From the IMG/VR virus record IMGVR_UViG_3300034061_004968, positions 1 to 33,619 of that record: a DNA stretch of 33,619 bases. One strand, given 5' to 3'. This document shows, in pieces, positions 6,528-16,034 of this stretch. The notes beneath the pieces were generated by a model, which saw nothing but the letters and a program-made list of their open reading frames with translations, did no database searches and had not been told where the DNA came from. Positions within the stretch are counted from its first letter, which is position 1, and each line of letters begins with the position of its first letter. The stretch is from a virus. A program made the position numbers and the translations under genes.

Positions 6528-7379
6528 TTATCCTATCATGTCTAAAGGTGGAAGTTCATAAGTATTGGACATTTTTTCCATTAAAATGTCAATTTCTCTT
6601 TGTGCATCATCATACATTTGTCTTCCATTTAATTCAACTCCACCTGGAAGTTTTACTCCAGTAAATTTCATCATATTTTGTCCCCATTGTCTTTTTATTA
6701 ATGAAGTTAAATATGGTTTTATAAATGAATCATTCCAAACTTTAGAATAATCATTTGGATCTAAGGTTGAATAACAATCAATAATAAAATAATTATTTTC
6801 ACTGACAGTTCCCCAGTCTATATCTAAATATAATCTATCTTGTCTTTTGTTAAAACGAATTTGTTTCTGAGTATTTAAAAGAAAATCCAAATCTTCTAAG
6901 TATGTTTTAACCATAGCATAACTCAAAAGTTCAGTTGTTCCCCAATAATAAACATCATTCAAAAATAATTGGTATTTTACACTAAACATATTATGAGTAA
7001 TTGTATTTGAACTATCAAAAGTAAAGATTTTATTAACACCGATTACATTTGGGGGAACTTGAAGATAGTTACTATTTTCATTGTAAGAAAAAGTTACTGC
7101 AGTACCTACAATATTCGTATTAACCGTTGTTGTTACAATTCCAACATTACTAGTTGCATCAAGACCTTTTGCTCTTCCGCGAGCAATATCTGCTGCTGTT
7201 ACTTTATACTTGTAAAAAGTTGGATAAACTCCATCAAAATGTCTTTCTTGAAAAAACTGAACAGCATCGTCAACAAGGTCTTCAATTTGTTCATCTGCAA
7301 CATTTATTTCTAAAACTGGCGCTCCCAGTTTTCTTTTGCAATAATCTATTAATTCTTGCCTGGTAGATGGTTGCGCCAT
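6528..7379 (-). CDS. gp13: Neck protein gp13-like
   Basis: A 283-aa protein (T4 gp13 is 309 aa). The N-terminus L-I-D-Y-C-K-R-K-L-G-A-P-V-L-E-I-N-V ... Q-I-E-D-L-V-D-D-A-V-Q-F-F-Q-E-R-H-F-D-G parallels T4's L-R-R-L-G-A-P-V-I-N-V-E ... A-L-E-Y-F-Q-E-Y-H-Y-D-G. Later marks are Y-Y-W-G-T-T-E-L, D-I-D-W-G and Q-W-G-Q-N-M-M-K-F. With gp14 it forms the neck on the portal after packaging. It is followed directly by gp14 (1-nt gap). A CATAAATA late box lies 21 nt before the ATG, overlapping the stop of the 59-aa gene. No Shine-Dalgarno sequence is seen. There is no repeat insertion, unlike gp14 and gp15. Confidence 0.92.
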   Translation of the reverse strand: MAQPSTRQELIDYCKRKLGAPVLEINVADEQIEDLVDDAVQFFQERHFDGVYPTFYKYKVTAADIARGRAKGLDATSNVGIVTTTVNTNIVGTAVTFSYNENSNYLQVPPNVIGVNKIFTFDSSNTITHNMFSVKYQLFLNDVYYWGTTELLSYAMVKTYLEDLDFLLNTQKQIRFNKRQDRLYLDIDWGTVSENNYFIIDCYSTLDPNDYSKVWNDSFIKPYLTSLIKRQWGQNMMKFTGVKLPGGVELNGRQMYDDAQREIDILMEKMSNTYELPPLDMIG

Positions 7380-7399
7380 TTATTTCTACTGTTTAAGAA

Positions 7400-7407
7400 T
7401 ATTTATG
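7400..7407 (-). promoter_or_regulatory. Late promoter box (CATAAATA)
   Basis: CATAAATA on the minus strand, overlapping the stop codon of the 59-aa gene, 21 nt before the gp13 ATG. It would start a gp13-gp14 transcript with a leader of about 15 nt. Confidence 0.6.
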
Positions 7408-7582
7408 GTTTAGATGTTATGAGTTGAGCAACAACTTCTTGTTGCTTTAAATATAATTTATAATAACATTTTGCAATATTTTTGATGTCCTCTAAATTAT
7501 CAATATTATCAATTTCTGAAGAAACTTTAAAATACTCAAAACTTTTACTTAAGTTCTCAAGTTGTATTTTATCTGGATCCAT
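7403..7582 (-). CDS. Small conserved-type phage protein, 59 aa, unknown function
   Basis: A 59-codon frame starting M-D-P-D-K-I-Q-L-E-N-L and ending L-I-T-S-K-P. It is acidic, helical and has no membrane segment. A clear TTAGGAG ribosome site lies 8 nt before the ATG. The start overlaps the stop of the 75-aa gene by 14 nt, and the stop overlaps the late box of gp13. Tight packing and a good ribosome site support it as real. I recognise it only as the kind of small gene that precedes gp13 in cyanophages. Function not inferred. Confidence 0.8.
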   Translation of the reverse strand: MDPDKIQLENLSKSFEYFKVSSEIDNIDNLEDIKNIAKCYYKLYLKQQEVVAQLITSKP

Positions 7583-7796
7583 TGATTAAACTCCTAAGTA
7601 ATGATTTTATTTCATTCAAATCTTCTTTCATATTATCAAAGTCTCTCTCAAGATTTTGTAACTTTTCATTCTCTTTTTCTTTTATTCTTTTTTGTGCAAT
7701 GTAAGCATTGTAATCTGACATATTTGTATTGAGAATTGCTTTTGTTTCTTCATCCCTAATTAAGTTAGAGTAACCTTCAACTTTAGAATATTTCAT
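7569..7796 (-). CDS. Small coiled-coil protein, 75 aa, unknown function
   Basis: A 75-aa protein. Residues about 33-70 (Q-K-R-I-K-E-K-E-N-E-K-L ... L-N-E-I-K-S-L-L-R-S-L-I) form a heptad-like, highly charged coiled coil. The start Y-S-K-V-E-G-Y-S-N-L-I-R-D has the look of a conserved N-terminal tag in small cyanophage proteins. It begins 1 nt after the 833-aa gene and overlaps the 59-aa gene by 14 nt, so the three are probably co-translated. No Shine-Dalgarno sequence is visible. Position suggests an accessory structural or assembly role, which is inference. Confidence 0.78.
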   Translation of the reverse strand: MKYSKVEGYSNLIRDEETKAILNTNMSDYNAYIAQKRIKEKENEKLQNLERDFDNMKEDLNEIKSLLRSLINGSR

Positions 7797-7797
7797 G

Positions 7798-10299
7798 TTA
7801 TGCTAGAGCAATAATTCTCAAATCTTTAACTCTTGGTGGGTAAGCCTGATTTGTTGAAGTTCCAATAAGTTTGATGCCAAAATATCTAAAGGAGGGTAAA
7901 CTATCAATAGTAAATTCATATTCTCTAAAATCAAGTTCATCGCTATCAAATCCAATAACATCTGTTTTAGAAATCATTTTATCAGGGAGCCCATTATTAT
8001 CGGATAAATTAATAATATCTCCACTTGTAGTTAGATTAGTGTATCCTGGGAAAGGATAATAAATCAATTCTGAATTTGGATCATCTGTTATTGTATACAA
8101 ACATCTTATATCATTTTGAGTATTAATATATGCATTCAAATATACTTTAATTGAAGATGCTGGAGATTCTAGTGAAATTGGTTTAGTTGCATAAACAAAA
8201 GATGAAGGATCTCCTTTTAATGTTGATACTCTGTCATCAGTTGCATAATTGGTGATTGGATTATTAACTCTATTTGAAGTAAAAATCATTCCTACGCGAT
8301 CTAAATCAATAACCGGAGAGATATAAGAATTTGTAGTTGATAAATTCAAATTTAAAGTAAATGATTTCTTTGCAGGCAAAGTTGTCGTCTTTGATGATTC
8401 ATTTACTTTTGATGCAACTAATCTTGGAGTATTGAAATAATTGGTTGCGTTTAAATTAATTTGCTCAAATCCTTGATCAACAAATGGTATTTCATTACCG
8501 CCAATACTTTTTCCACTTACTGTTCTTACTGAAGCATTAATATTAGTACCTCTCAAAGACATGGTTTGGACAATTGGTTTGAGAATTTCAAATGGAATGT
8601 TTTGAGAAGCATTAATTTTATATCCTCCTGTCGATTTTGTTTCATTTAAGAATAATTTTGGATACCCAGAAGATAAAGTTCTGTTCACCATTGTAGAATT
8701 TTGATCACTCATATCAATTTTAATATAATAATGATCAAGATCTATTGGATCAGAAATTGTAACATCTTCCAAATTGTGCGTCTTATTAATTCTTCTTAGT
8801 GAAATTGAAGATAATTCATACTTATAAACAAGAGATCCTGCCGAATAACTAAAAGATTTTGTTTGGTCAACTCCTCTTGCAATTCCAGTTAATTTTGGTG
8901 GAGAAGAAGTTGTATTAACCCCAGTATAAGAGATAATTTCATCATCAATTATAATATAACCAGGATTTGTTGCGCCTACAGAAACGTTTTCAAAAGTATT
9001 AAAATTAGATAGAATTGCATTCTCTATTTGAATATCGTCTGTTGATCCGGAACCATAGTCTGTAAAAAGTTTTGTTGGTTTTAAATCGGGAACTATTTTA
9101 CTTATAGTGACTAAATTCTGATTTGAATTCATTCCATGATTTTTATGATTTACTTTTATGTGCAAACCATCAGAAATAGTAACAATACCGTCTGCGGGTA
9201 TAATGACATTACCTCCAGTTCCATTCAAGTCGGTTGATATACCAGAGTTGTTAATAAACCTCAAAGTATTTCCAACCCCCGTAAGATAATCTCCTTGAAC
9301 CTGGTCAATTATGAGTTCATTAACCCCAGATATTTGTGAAACTGATAATCTTAAATTTCTACCAAGATTTTGACTTCCTATAGTTGTTATTCCCAAAACA
9401 TCACCAACAGAATACCCAGTTCCTCCATTTGATATGGTAGCGGCGACAGCAACTCCATTACTAATAGTTATATTCGCGTAAGCATTTCTACCATTTCCTG
9501 TTATTGAATTTAGTAGTACATTATTAAAAACAAATGATCCTGACGAAGGTGTATAACCTATGCCCGCGTTGATTAACCCTAATGTTCCAAATGCTGAACC
9601 CGCAGAACCAACATAATTTCCAGTAGCATTACTATTTCTTTGTATTATAGTATTTCCCAGTGAAGGCAATATTGATGATGCAATCGTAGTACCAATTCCA
9701 ACTCTAATCTTTTTAGATGATGTTTCTAAAGAATCCTTTATTAAAGTTGCTACTTGGTTATTTCCTACACTTAAATCTGGATTATAGAAATTAATATTTC
9801 CTCCACTCACAAAATTTGCCCTATACAATTTAAATTTTAAATCTTCAAGTTGGCTTGGTGTCCAAGTAGAACCATTTTGAGACTTAAATAAAGATCCACT
9901 TAGAGGTTGCTTACTAACTAATACTTGTTGATCTTCAGTTAAATTTGTTGTACTTACTTCAATTTCAGACAGTCTAGATATCCATATATTATATACGCTA
10001 GAATTTGATAAAATTGCTAAAGCATGAAATTGTTTTCCTGCCAAATAAACTGGCGAACTAAAAGTAACTCTTGTTGGTAAAGATGCATCGCTTGAAATAT
10101 TTACATCTTTAGGATCAATTACAACCTCACTAAATGGATATACTTGATCTGTTGGTTGACCCAATTGCATAGGTCTAAGTTGAACCGTTACTGGCAATTC
10201 GGGATCCCTAGAATAGAAATACAAATCAATAGAGGTTACAAATATGCCACTATCTGGTTCTACATAAAAAGATTGAGCTAAAGGATCTACTATTTTCAT
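7798..10299 (-). CDS. Baseplate/tail-fibre structural protein, 833 aa
   Basis: It begins M-K-I-V-D-P-L-A-Q-S-F-Y-V, then G-I-F-V-T-S-I-D-L-Y-F-Y-S-R-D and V-T-V-Q-L-R-P-M. This block (residues 1-130) is commonly found in DUF4815-type phage proteins, often at their C-terminal end. Here it opens a separate gene. Residues about 245-305 hold two G-x-G-Y repeats. About 432-493 is an 'E-I-I-S-Y ... A-R-G' module. The last 200 residues are beta-rich, ending F-R-Y-F-G-I-K-L-I-G-T and a short D-L-R-I-I-A-L-A tail. There is no signal peptide or membrane segment. Its place between gp8 and gp13 matches the T4 gp9-gp12 slot (tail-fibre connector and pins), but I see no direct T4 match. A late-type box lies 42 nt before the ATG. 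Confidence 0.82.
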   Translation of the reverse strand: MKIVDPLAQSFYVEPDSGIFVTSIDLYFYSRDPELPVTVQLRPMQLGQPTDQVYPFSEVVIDPKDVNISSDASLPTRVTFSSPVYLAGKQFHALAILSNSSVYNIWISRLSEIEVSTTNLTEDQQVLVSKQPLSGSLFKSQNGSTWTPSQLEDLKFKLYRANFVSGGNINFYNPDLSVGNNQVATLIKDSLETSSKKIRVGIGTTIASSILPSLGNTIIQRNSNATGNYVGSAGSAFGTLGLINAGIGYTPSSGSFVFNNVLLNSITGNGRNAYANITISNGVAVAATISNGGTGYSVGDVLGITTIGSQNLGRNLRLSVSQISGVNELIIDQVQGDYLTGVGNTLRFINNSGISTDLNGTGGNVIIPADGIVTISDGLHIKVNHKNHGMNSNQNLVTISKIVPDLKPTKLFTDYGSGSTDDIQIENAILSNFNTFENVSVGATNPGYIIIDDEIISYTGVNTTSSPPKLTGIARGVDQTKSFSYSAGSLVYKYELSSISLRRINKTHNLEDVTISDPIDLDHYYIKIDMSDQNSTMVNRTLSSGYPKLFLNETKSTGGYKINASQNIPFEILKPIVQTMSLRGTNINASVRTVSGKSIGGNEIPFVDQGFEQINLNATNYFNTPRLVASKVNESSKTTTLPAKKSFTLNLNLSTTNSYISPVIDLDRVGMIFTSNRVNNPITNYATDDRVSTLKGDPSSFVYATKPISLESPASSIKVYLNAYINTQNDIRCLYTITDDPNSELIYYPFPGYTNLTTSGDIINLSDNNGLPDKMISKTDVIGFDSDELDFREYEFTIDSLPSFRYFGIKLIGTSTNQAYPPRVKDLRIIALA

Positions 10300-10340
10300 T
10301 TTAGTTACTTTCTTATTTGGTCCATAATTCCACTATAATA

Positions 10341-10348
10341 TATTTATT
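10341..10348 (-). promoter_or_regulatory. Late promoter box (AATAAATA)
   Basis: AATAAATA on the minus strand, overlapping the stop codon of the 1894-aa gene, 42 nt before the 833-aa gene's ATG. This 44-nt gap holds no other feature. Confidence 0.5.
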
Positions 10349-13300
10349 TCCTCTTGTTTGAACTTTGGTTTTTACCTTTATTTGCGGGAACATTAGTTAC
10401 TGCATTTGGGGTAAAAGTAACAAGACCACTTGGTTTTGACGTTCTTGCGCCGCCAACCAACTTATCTGCAGTTAGTTGCTTAGCTACTTGAACACCTCCA
10501 AGTACACTAGATGCATTTGTGGTAGTAGGAATAGCACCTTTTGGTTGCTTAGTTTCTTTTGATATTGTGGATTGTTTTGAGAAGTTTTTGTCAGTTTTGG
10601 TAACTTTTAAACCAGCATCTTTAAATGTTTGTGTTGCTTCTTTTTGTCCTAGTTTCTTCTTAAGTTCTCCATATGTTTTTCCATTAACTGTCTGTAGCGG
10701 CACTGAGTACTGATTGCCCGTGAGCAGTTTAGTTGGGTTTCCTCCAACCCCAAGTACTAAACCTCGATTATTAAGATTTAAGAATTCTAATCCAGGTTTT
10801 CCTTTCTTGCGTGTTTGGGTTGGGATATTAGTATTTGTGGTAGTTGTGCCTGAAGTATCCTCTGGTACGGGAGGAAGAGGGAAATCTTCTGGTACGAATC
10901 CGGTATCAAAACCAAAATCAGTTGGAGTATCTATAATTGGTGAATAAGTTGGCACTGGAGGTTCTGCAGCATAATCTACTTGTGTTGGTGGATTCGCCGG
11001 AACAACAGGTGGGGCAGGTGGTACATATGGTGGCAATGTATTACCTACAATAGATGTAGAAACAACAGCAGTTGGTCCCGTTAATTTTTCTGATCTACTT
11101 TCACTTATAGTTTGAGTCTCTGTTCTCACCGTTCTAACTGAGAGAATATTTTCTTGAACTCTATTGATTTTTCCTTCCGAATAGAATTTCTCTTCAGCAC
11201 TTGTTGTAGTGGAATCTATGAGAGAGTTTGATGAACTACTTGTGACTCTGAATAATTTTGTTCCACTTTCAAATCTAGGATTCCCAAATACATTTGGATT
11301 TGGAATAAAGAATGATCCAATAACAACGCCAATACCATCAGTTATCAATTTAATTTCTCTTACTACTGCCTCAGCGCCACTGGTTTGACCCCTAAGTTTC
11401 ATTCCGGTTTGAATAAATCCAAAGAAACTACCCTGAGGTTGTTGAGATAAGCTAAAGGTATCAACATTTAAAATTGTTGATGTTGATGAATAAGTTTCGG
11501 GAATTGTCTGTGAGGAGTTGTATGGGTTTCCAGTAAAAACCTCTGTAGGTGCATTATATGGACCATACTTATGATTTGAAGAGGATACCCTAAACGTTAT
11601 TTTGGGATCAGATTGAAGACTTCCAAGACCAGATGATGAAGAAGAAACTAAAAGATATGCAGTATCTGGAATTATACCCTCCACAGTTTCCCCTACCTGG
11701 AATGTTCCAGATGTCATAGTAATTTCTAAAAGTTTAGGAGTAATATATTTGTTTACATCAATGCCATTGAAGAAAGTATAAACTCTTGTATATGGTTTTA
11801 ATCTCTTAGAAACAAATTCAATATTTCTAGATCTCATGTAAGAACTGATATCTGTGTTTAAGACAGTATCGCCCAAAGATACATTTTTAAATTCATCTTT
11901 GGTAATTTTTCTGACACCAGTTCTTGTGCTCGTTCCTGTCTTTGTAACAGTTTCTAGGTCTTCTTTGATTATATAATATCCAACGTTTACTGTTCTTGAA
12001 TCTTTTGCTGCACTAGATCCAGTCCATACAGTTTCCCAAGACCCCCAAGTTACTGGACCAAAACCACTTTGACTATCTAATTCTGATGCAGTAATTTGCG
12101 ATTCAGATTGAATATAATTTGTGGCAACTTCTGTCGTATTGGCAACAAGTCTGACGACATCAACCCAAATATCAGATGATGGAGTTAAGTTAATAGTTCC
12201 TCCATAATAACCAACTCTATATGGGGCAACAGATTCAACTCTTGTCGCATAGGGTTGATTTATTTCTTCTACTTCATAGTAGTCTAAAGTTATTAGTCCG
12301 CCTGCTTTTTTTACATTTGTTCCAACTAAATCAGTTACAAAGTTTACGTCAACATTTGGATTGGAAGTAACGCCAAGACCAATCAAGGAATTTGAACCTA
12401 AAATCAAATCAACTTGTGTTGTATATGGGGATGGTCTTAGTTCAGAATTAACAATATCAATACTATTTTTGATGATTGTTTCTTTCTTTTGTGACGATGT
12501 TGTTGAAAAATCATCAACGAAAAATCCTGATTTGAAACGATTTAATCCATTTACGTCTCTAATAAACAAATTCGAGGTATCAGTTTCTAGAAGAGATAAA
12601 GAAGTATAATACTCAAGGTTTTTAATTCTATTCTCAAGAGAATGAATGTCTTTCATTCTATATCTCTTATGTTCAGCAAGATTTAAATTGGCATCATTTA
12701 CATTACAAAGATATGCTGGAAGAGTAATAGTAGCAATATTTAAAGCATCATCAATATCAATAGGAGATTGCGGGTTATCTGCGGGTTCTCCTTTGTTAAG
12801 TTGAAAAACTCCATCTTTTGTGAGATAAATTTTATCTACTCTTGGTAGATAATATGAATAATCAAATAGAATGGATTCATCAGAAGCCAAAATACTAGAA
12901 GCGGAATTTCCACTAGAAGTAAATGATCTAGCACTAAATTCAAAAGGAGAAAGAGATGAAGTTGTTACTGTAAAGTTAGAAACTCTTGGTCTTATATCAA
13001 TAATATCAGTATTTCTTATGCCGTTGACAGATTGAATATCACAATAATCAAACTGATCATAGGAACTCGCTGTGGTCACGTCTCCATTGTCTGATGTCGA
13101 GAAAGAAGTGGATTCAAAAACAATTTTTAATTTTCTTGTTGGTTCTTTCGCAGAAGATTTTCTGATTATTCTTGAATAGTCATATATTGTATCCCTTTGA
13201 CCATTATCAAATATATAATTTGCGGTGATATTGTTATCGCCGCCATCAACAGTGGTAATGACAGCAGTTATTCCCGATTCTTTAAATGTTACAATTTCAT

Positions 13301-16028
13301 TTACTTGGAATTTATTTGAATTTTGAGTTACATATGATATCTTCAAAGCATTTAACTTTTCTGCAAGAACACCAACTGCACCACTGACGCTTCCTACAAA
13401 CTCCTCCCCAATTAACAAATCATCTGTTTTAGAATTTGGTCCAGTAATTGAAGTTAAAGTTAAATTTGGTAATTCTGGTTCTGATGTATCATTTGATTCA
13501 TAAATTCCATGAATTAAAGTAACGTCTGGTTCTAATAAACAAATTTCCTCGTCATGAACTCTTGTTCCGTATGGATAAGTTCCATATGTTAGACCATCAT
13601 TATTTGTTGTTTGACCTACTCCAGAATAAGCATATTTTGATTTGTCTACTATAATAGATCTTACTCTATTTTTATTTTTTACTTTTGAACTTATACTAAC
13701 TTTTCTTAAAGTTGCTATTAGTTTTCCTGTACCTGAGGTTAAGTTTAAACCATTTATTGTTAATTCTCTTCCTCCATTTGAAAATACTAATTTATCTGGA
13801 CTTAAACTTTCTGTATTACCATTATTAGTAATAAGAGCATATCTTTCTTCATCATAGGAAAGAAAAGTTTCATCAGACTCTGCAGTTATGACATTTGTAG
13901 AATTGCTAGTAACTGTAACATCAAATTGTCTTCTTATTGTTAATGAAGAATTGGTTAAGTCTACTGATGCAATGTTTCTTTTTGGTAAAGTAGTGTATAA
14001 AGTATTATCTCTAGAAGATTGGAAATTTGAATATAAAATTTTAAAATCACTTGGATTTATGTTTGAAGTTGGTAACCCACCATCACAAACACCGGATACA
14101 GTTGTTATTCCAGAAATAGTAATGGAACTTTGAGATACTGATGCTATTTTTGCAAAAGTATTAACAGATAATCCCGGATTTGAGAATGCAACAATATTTC
14201 CTACAGTTGCAATACCAGTAAATATGAAACTAGATGACGTTACAGTACTGATTCCGCCACCAGTAGCGGTTATTTGTACTGACCCAATATTTACCAGAGT
14301 AGATTGTTTAACATCGGCAGTAAAAGTTGAAGCACTTCCTACTATACCATATAAGGATTTTACATCATTTGTTGAGTATGCAGTAATTGCAGTAGAAACT
14401 CTTGTGTTTTCAATACCATCAAATATAAACTTCTCACCTACAACAAATGTTCCTTTTGTATTGTATGCTGTAATAATTCCCGAATTAGAAGCATTATATT
14501 TTAAGAATCCAACTGCTCCACTTGACTTACCTTTTATGTAAGTTGGTGTAGTTAATGTAATTGGTTCATTTAAAGAAATTTCAGTATATGTTTGAATATC
14601 ATATAGAGAAATGTCCCACTCATTTGAATTTGGAAACGCTGTGTTATATGATCCAGATTCTAGTGCAAAATCATATACTCTAGCGACTCCTATTTCTTTA
14701 CCCGCAGAGGAAGTTGAAGTAATTCCTACTCGATCATTCCTCAGACTCAAAGTATATGAAGTTGAAATTCCTAATGAAGGAGATCCATAAACTCTATTCA
14801 AAGTATAAGTCGGACCGGTGACATAATTTATACTTTGATTTTCTAGTAATTTTTTAGTTCTTGGTTTTTCAAAATCCAAGTAAGTAGTTCCTATGACATC
14901 TATTTCATATCCACCAACAAAAGCTTTTAGTGGAGAAATAACATAAGTTCCTAAGTCATCGGATGCTTTATTATTATTATAAGTTAATTGATTTTCTTTA
15001 AATGCTCCACCATTACCTTTTAAATCATCTAAAGTTTCTTTTACTGAAATTGATGGAGATTTTACATAATAATTTCCAGATTCATCATATGTTCTTCTAG
15101 CAAGTTCTTTTTCTAAAATATTATATTCTGGATTGTTAATTTGCTTTTGGACAATACCATTTCTGACTTCCAAAAGTTGTACAAAATTTGGAGTTGCTAC
15201 GGGTGTTGGGTCATCTAAAGAAATTTTTGTTAAAATTGCATCAATTGAAAGTCTATCTGCACCTGGGGCAGCATAGTTAGAAAATCCTTGAGCATTATCA
15301 TTTAGATCTATATCATCGTCCGGAGTAACTATCTCTTCAAATACGTCTAAACCAATTCTGTAACTTGGGTTATTTGTATATTGATCTAAGATTATAGTTT
15401 GCTCATCTACAGATACAAAATGACCTCTCAAATAGTAAACACCATCGGACAAAGTAACTGCAGAACCGATTGAATTTGGATTTGTTGGAATTGTCGTTGC
15501 AAATCCTTCATTTGCTTGAAGAATTACATTTTTATCTGGTTCTATGGTGCTTGAATCAAATATCCCTTGCTCAACAACAAGAATTTCATTCGCAGAAAAT
15601 CCCTGATAAGTATTAGTAATTAAATCCGAATTTAAGAAATTTACATAGATTGTATTATTTCCTCTTTCAGAGTTATTTAAATCTATTACACCAACAATAG
15701 TTGCTCTGACACCGCTATTTGATCCCCTAATAGTTTTGCCAATTAGGTATGGTAAGTATGATAAAATATCAACCCCAAGATAATTTTCTTGAAGTTCTAC
15801 TGCATAATAATTATTAATATAATTAATATTTCCGGGTATTACGACAGATCCTTCTTTAAAGAAGTGATCGCCAACTTGCTCAATCTGACTTTGTAGCATT
15901 GATTGGAGAGTTGTTAACTCTCTTGCTTGCACAGGATACCCAGGTTTAAACAAAACGCGATAATATTGATTCTCTCTATCAAAGTCGTCAAAATATGGGG
16001 ATATATTTAAGTTAGTTTGCTGTGGCAT
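10344..16028 (-). CDS. DUF4815-type baseplate/fibre structural protein, 1894 aa
   Basis: The N-terminus (residues 1-75) with I-S-P-Y-F-D-D-F-D, Y-R-V-L-F-K-P-G-Y-P-V-Q-A-R-E-L-T and H-F-F-K-E-G-S-V-V-I-P-G is the hallmark of the DUF4815 family of phage structural proteins. The middle is a long string of beta modules, several with S-G-A-V-G and 'F-x-V-G-E' motifs. About 1660-1730 is proline-rich (P-P-Y-V-P-P-A-P-P-V-V-P). The last 160 residues are lysine- and threonine-rich, with K-K-G-K-P-G-L-E-F-L and a very basic S-S-N-K-R-K end. The D-P-L-A-Q-S-F block usual in such proteins is instead at the start of the next gene. Six nucleotides separate it from gp8. Probable role: peripheral baseplate or fibre component. 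The exact T4 counterpart is unclear, and position would allow gp9 or gp10. Confidence 0.85.
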   Translation of the reverse strand: MPQQTNLNISPYFDDFDRENQYYRVLFKPGYPVQARELTTLQSMLQSQIEQVGDHFFKEGSVVIPGNINYINNYYAVELQENYLGVDILSYLPYLIGKTIRGSNSGVRATIVGVIDLNNSERGNNTIYVNFLNSDLITNTYQGFSANEILVVEQGIFDSSTIEPDKNVILQANEGFATTIPTNPNSIGSAVTLSDGVYYLRGHFVSVDEQTIILDQYTNNPSYRIGLDVFEEIVTPDDDIDLNDNAQGFSNYAAPGADRLSIDAILTKISLDDPTPVATPNFVQLLEVRNGIVQKQINNPEYNILEKELARRTYDESGNYYVKSPSISVKETLDDLKGNGGAFKENQLTYNNNKASDDLGTYVISPLKAFVGGYEIDVIGTTYLDFEKPRTKKLLENQSINYVTGPTYTLNRVYGSPSLGISTSYTLSLRNDRVGITSTSSAGKEIGVARVYDFALESGSYNTAFPNSNEWDISLYDIQTYTEISLNEPITLTTPTYIKGKSSGAVGFLKYNASNSGIITAYNTKGTFVVGEKFIFDGIENTRVSTAITAYSTNDVKSLYGIVGSASTFTADVKQSTLVNIGSVQITATGGGISTVTSSSFIFTGIATVGNIVAFSNPGLSVNTFAKIASVSQSSITISGITTVSGVCDGGLPTSNINPSDFKILYSNFQSSRDNTLYTTLPKRNIASVDLTNSSLTIRRQFDVTVTSNSTNVITAESDETFLSYDEERYALITNNGNTESLSPDKLVFSNGGRELTINGLNLTSGTGKLIATLRKVSISSKVKNKNRVRSIIVDKSKYAYSGVGQTTNNDGLTYGTYPYGTRVHDEEICLLEPDVTLIHGIYESNDTSEPELPNLTLTSITGPNSKTDDLLIGEEFVGSVSGAVGVLAEKLNALKISYVTQNSNKFQVNEIVTFKESGITAVITTVDGGDNNITANYIFDNGQRDTIYDYSRIIRKSSAKEPTRKLKIVFESTSFSTSDNGDVTTASSYDQFDYCDIQSVNGIRNTDIIDIRPRVSNFTVTTSSLSPFEFSARSFTSSGNSASSILASDESILFDYSYYLPRVDKIYLTKDGVFQLNKGEPADNPQSPIDIDDALNIATITLPAYLCNVNDANLNLAEHKRYRMKDIHSLENRIKNLEYYTSLSLLETDTSNLFIRDVNGLNRFKSGFFVDDFSTTSSQKKETIIKNSIDIVNSELRPSPYTTQVDLILGSNSLIGLGVTSNPNVDVNFVTDLVGTNVKKAGGLITLDYYEVEEINQPYATRVESVAPYRVGYYGGTINLTPSSDIWVDVVRLVANTTEVATNYIQSESQITASELDSQSGFGPVTWGSWETVWTGSSAAKDSRTVNVGYYIIKEDLETVTKTGTSTRTGVRKITKDEFKNVSLGDTVLNTDISSYMRSRNIEFVSKRLKPYTRVYTFFNGIDVNKYITPKLLEITMTSGTFQVGETVEGIIPDTAYLLVSSSSSGLGSLQSDPKITFRVSSSNHKYGPYNAPTEVFTGNPYNSSQTIPETYSSTSTILNVDTFSLSQQPQGSFFGFIQTGMKLRGQTSGAEAVVREIKLITDGIGVVIGSFFIPNPNVFGNPRFESGTKLFRVTSSSSNSLIDSTTTSAEEKFYSEGKINRVQENILSVRTVRTETQTISESRSEKLTGPTAVVSTSIVGNTLPPYVPPAPPVVPANPPTQVDYAAEPPVPTYSPIIDTPTDFGFDTGFVPEDFPLPPVPEDTSGTTTTNTNIPTQTRKKGKPGLEFLNLNNRGLVLGVGGNPTKLLTGNQYSVPLQTVNGKTYGELKKKLGQKEATQTFKDAGLKVTKTDKNFSKQSTISKETKQPKGAIPTTTNASSVLGGVQVAKQLTADKLVGGARTSKPSGLVTFTPNAVTNVPANKGKNQSSNKRK

Positions 16029-16034
16029 AATTCT

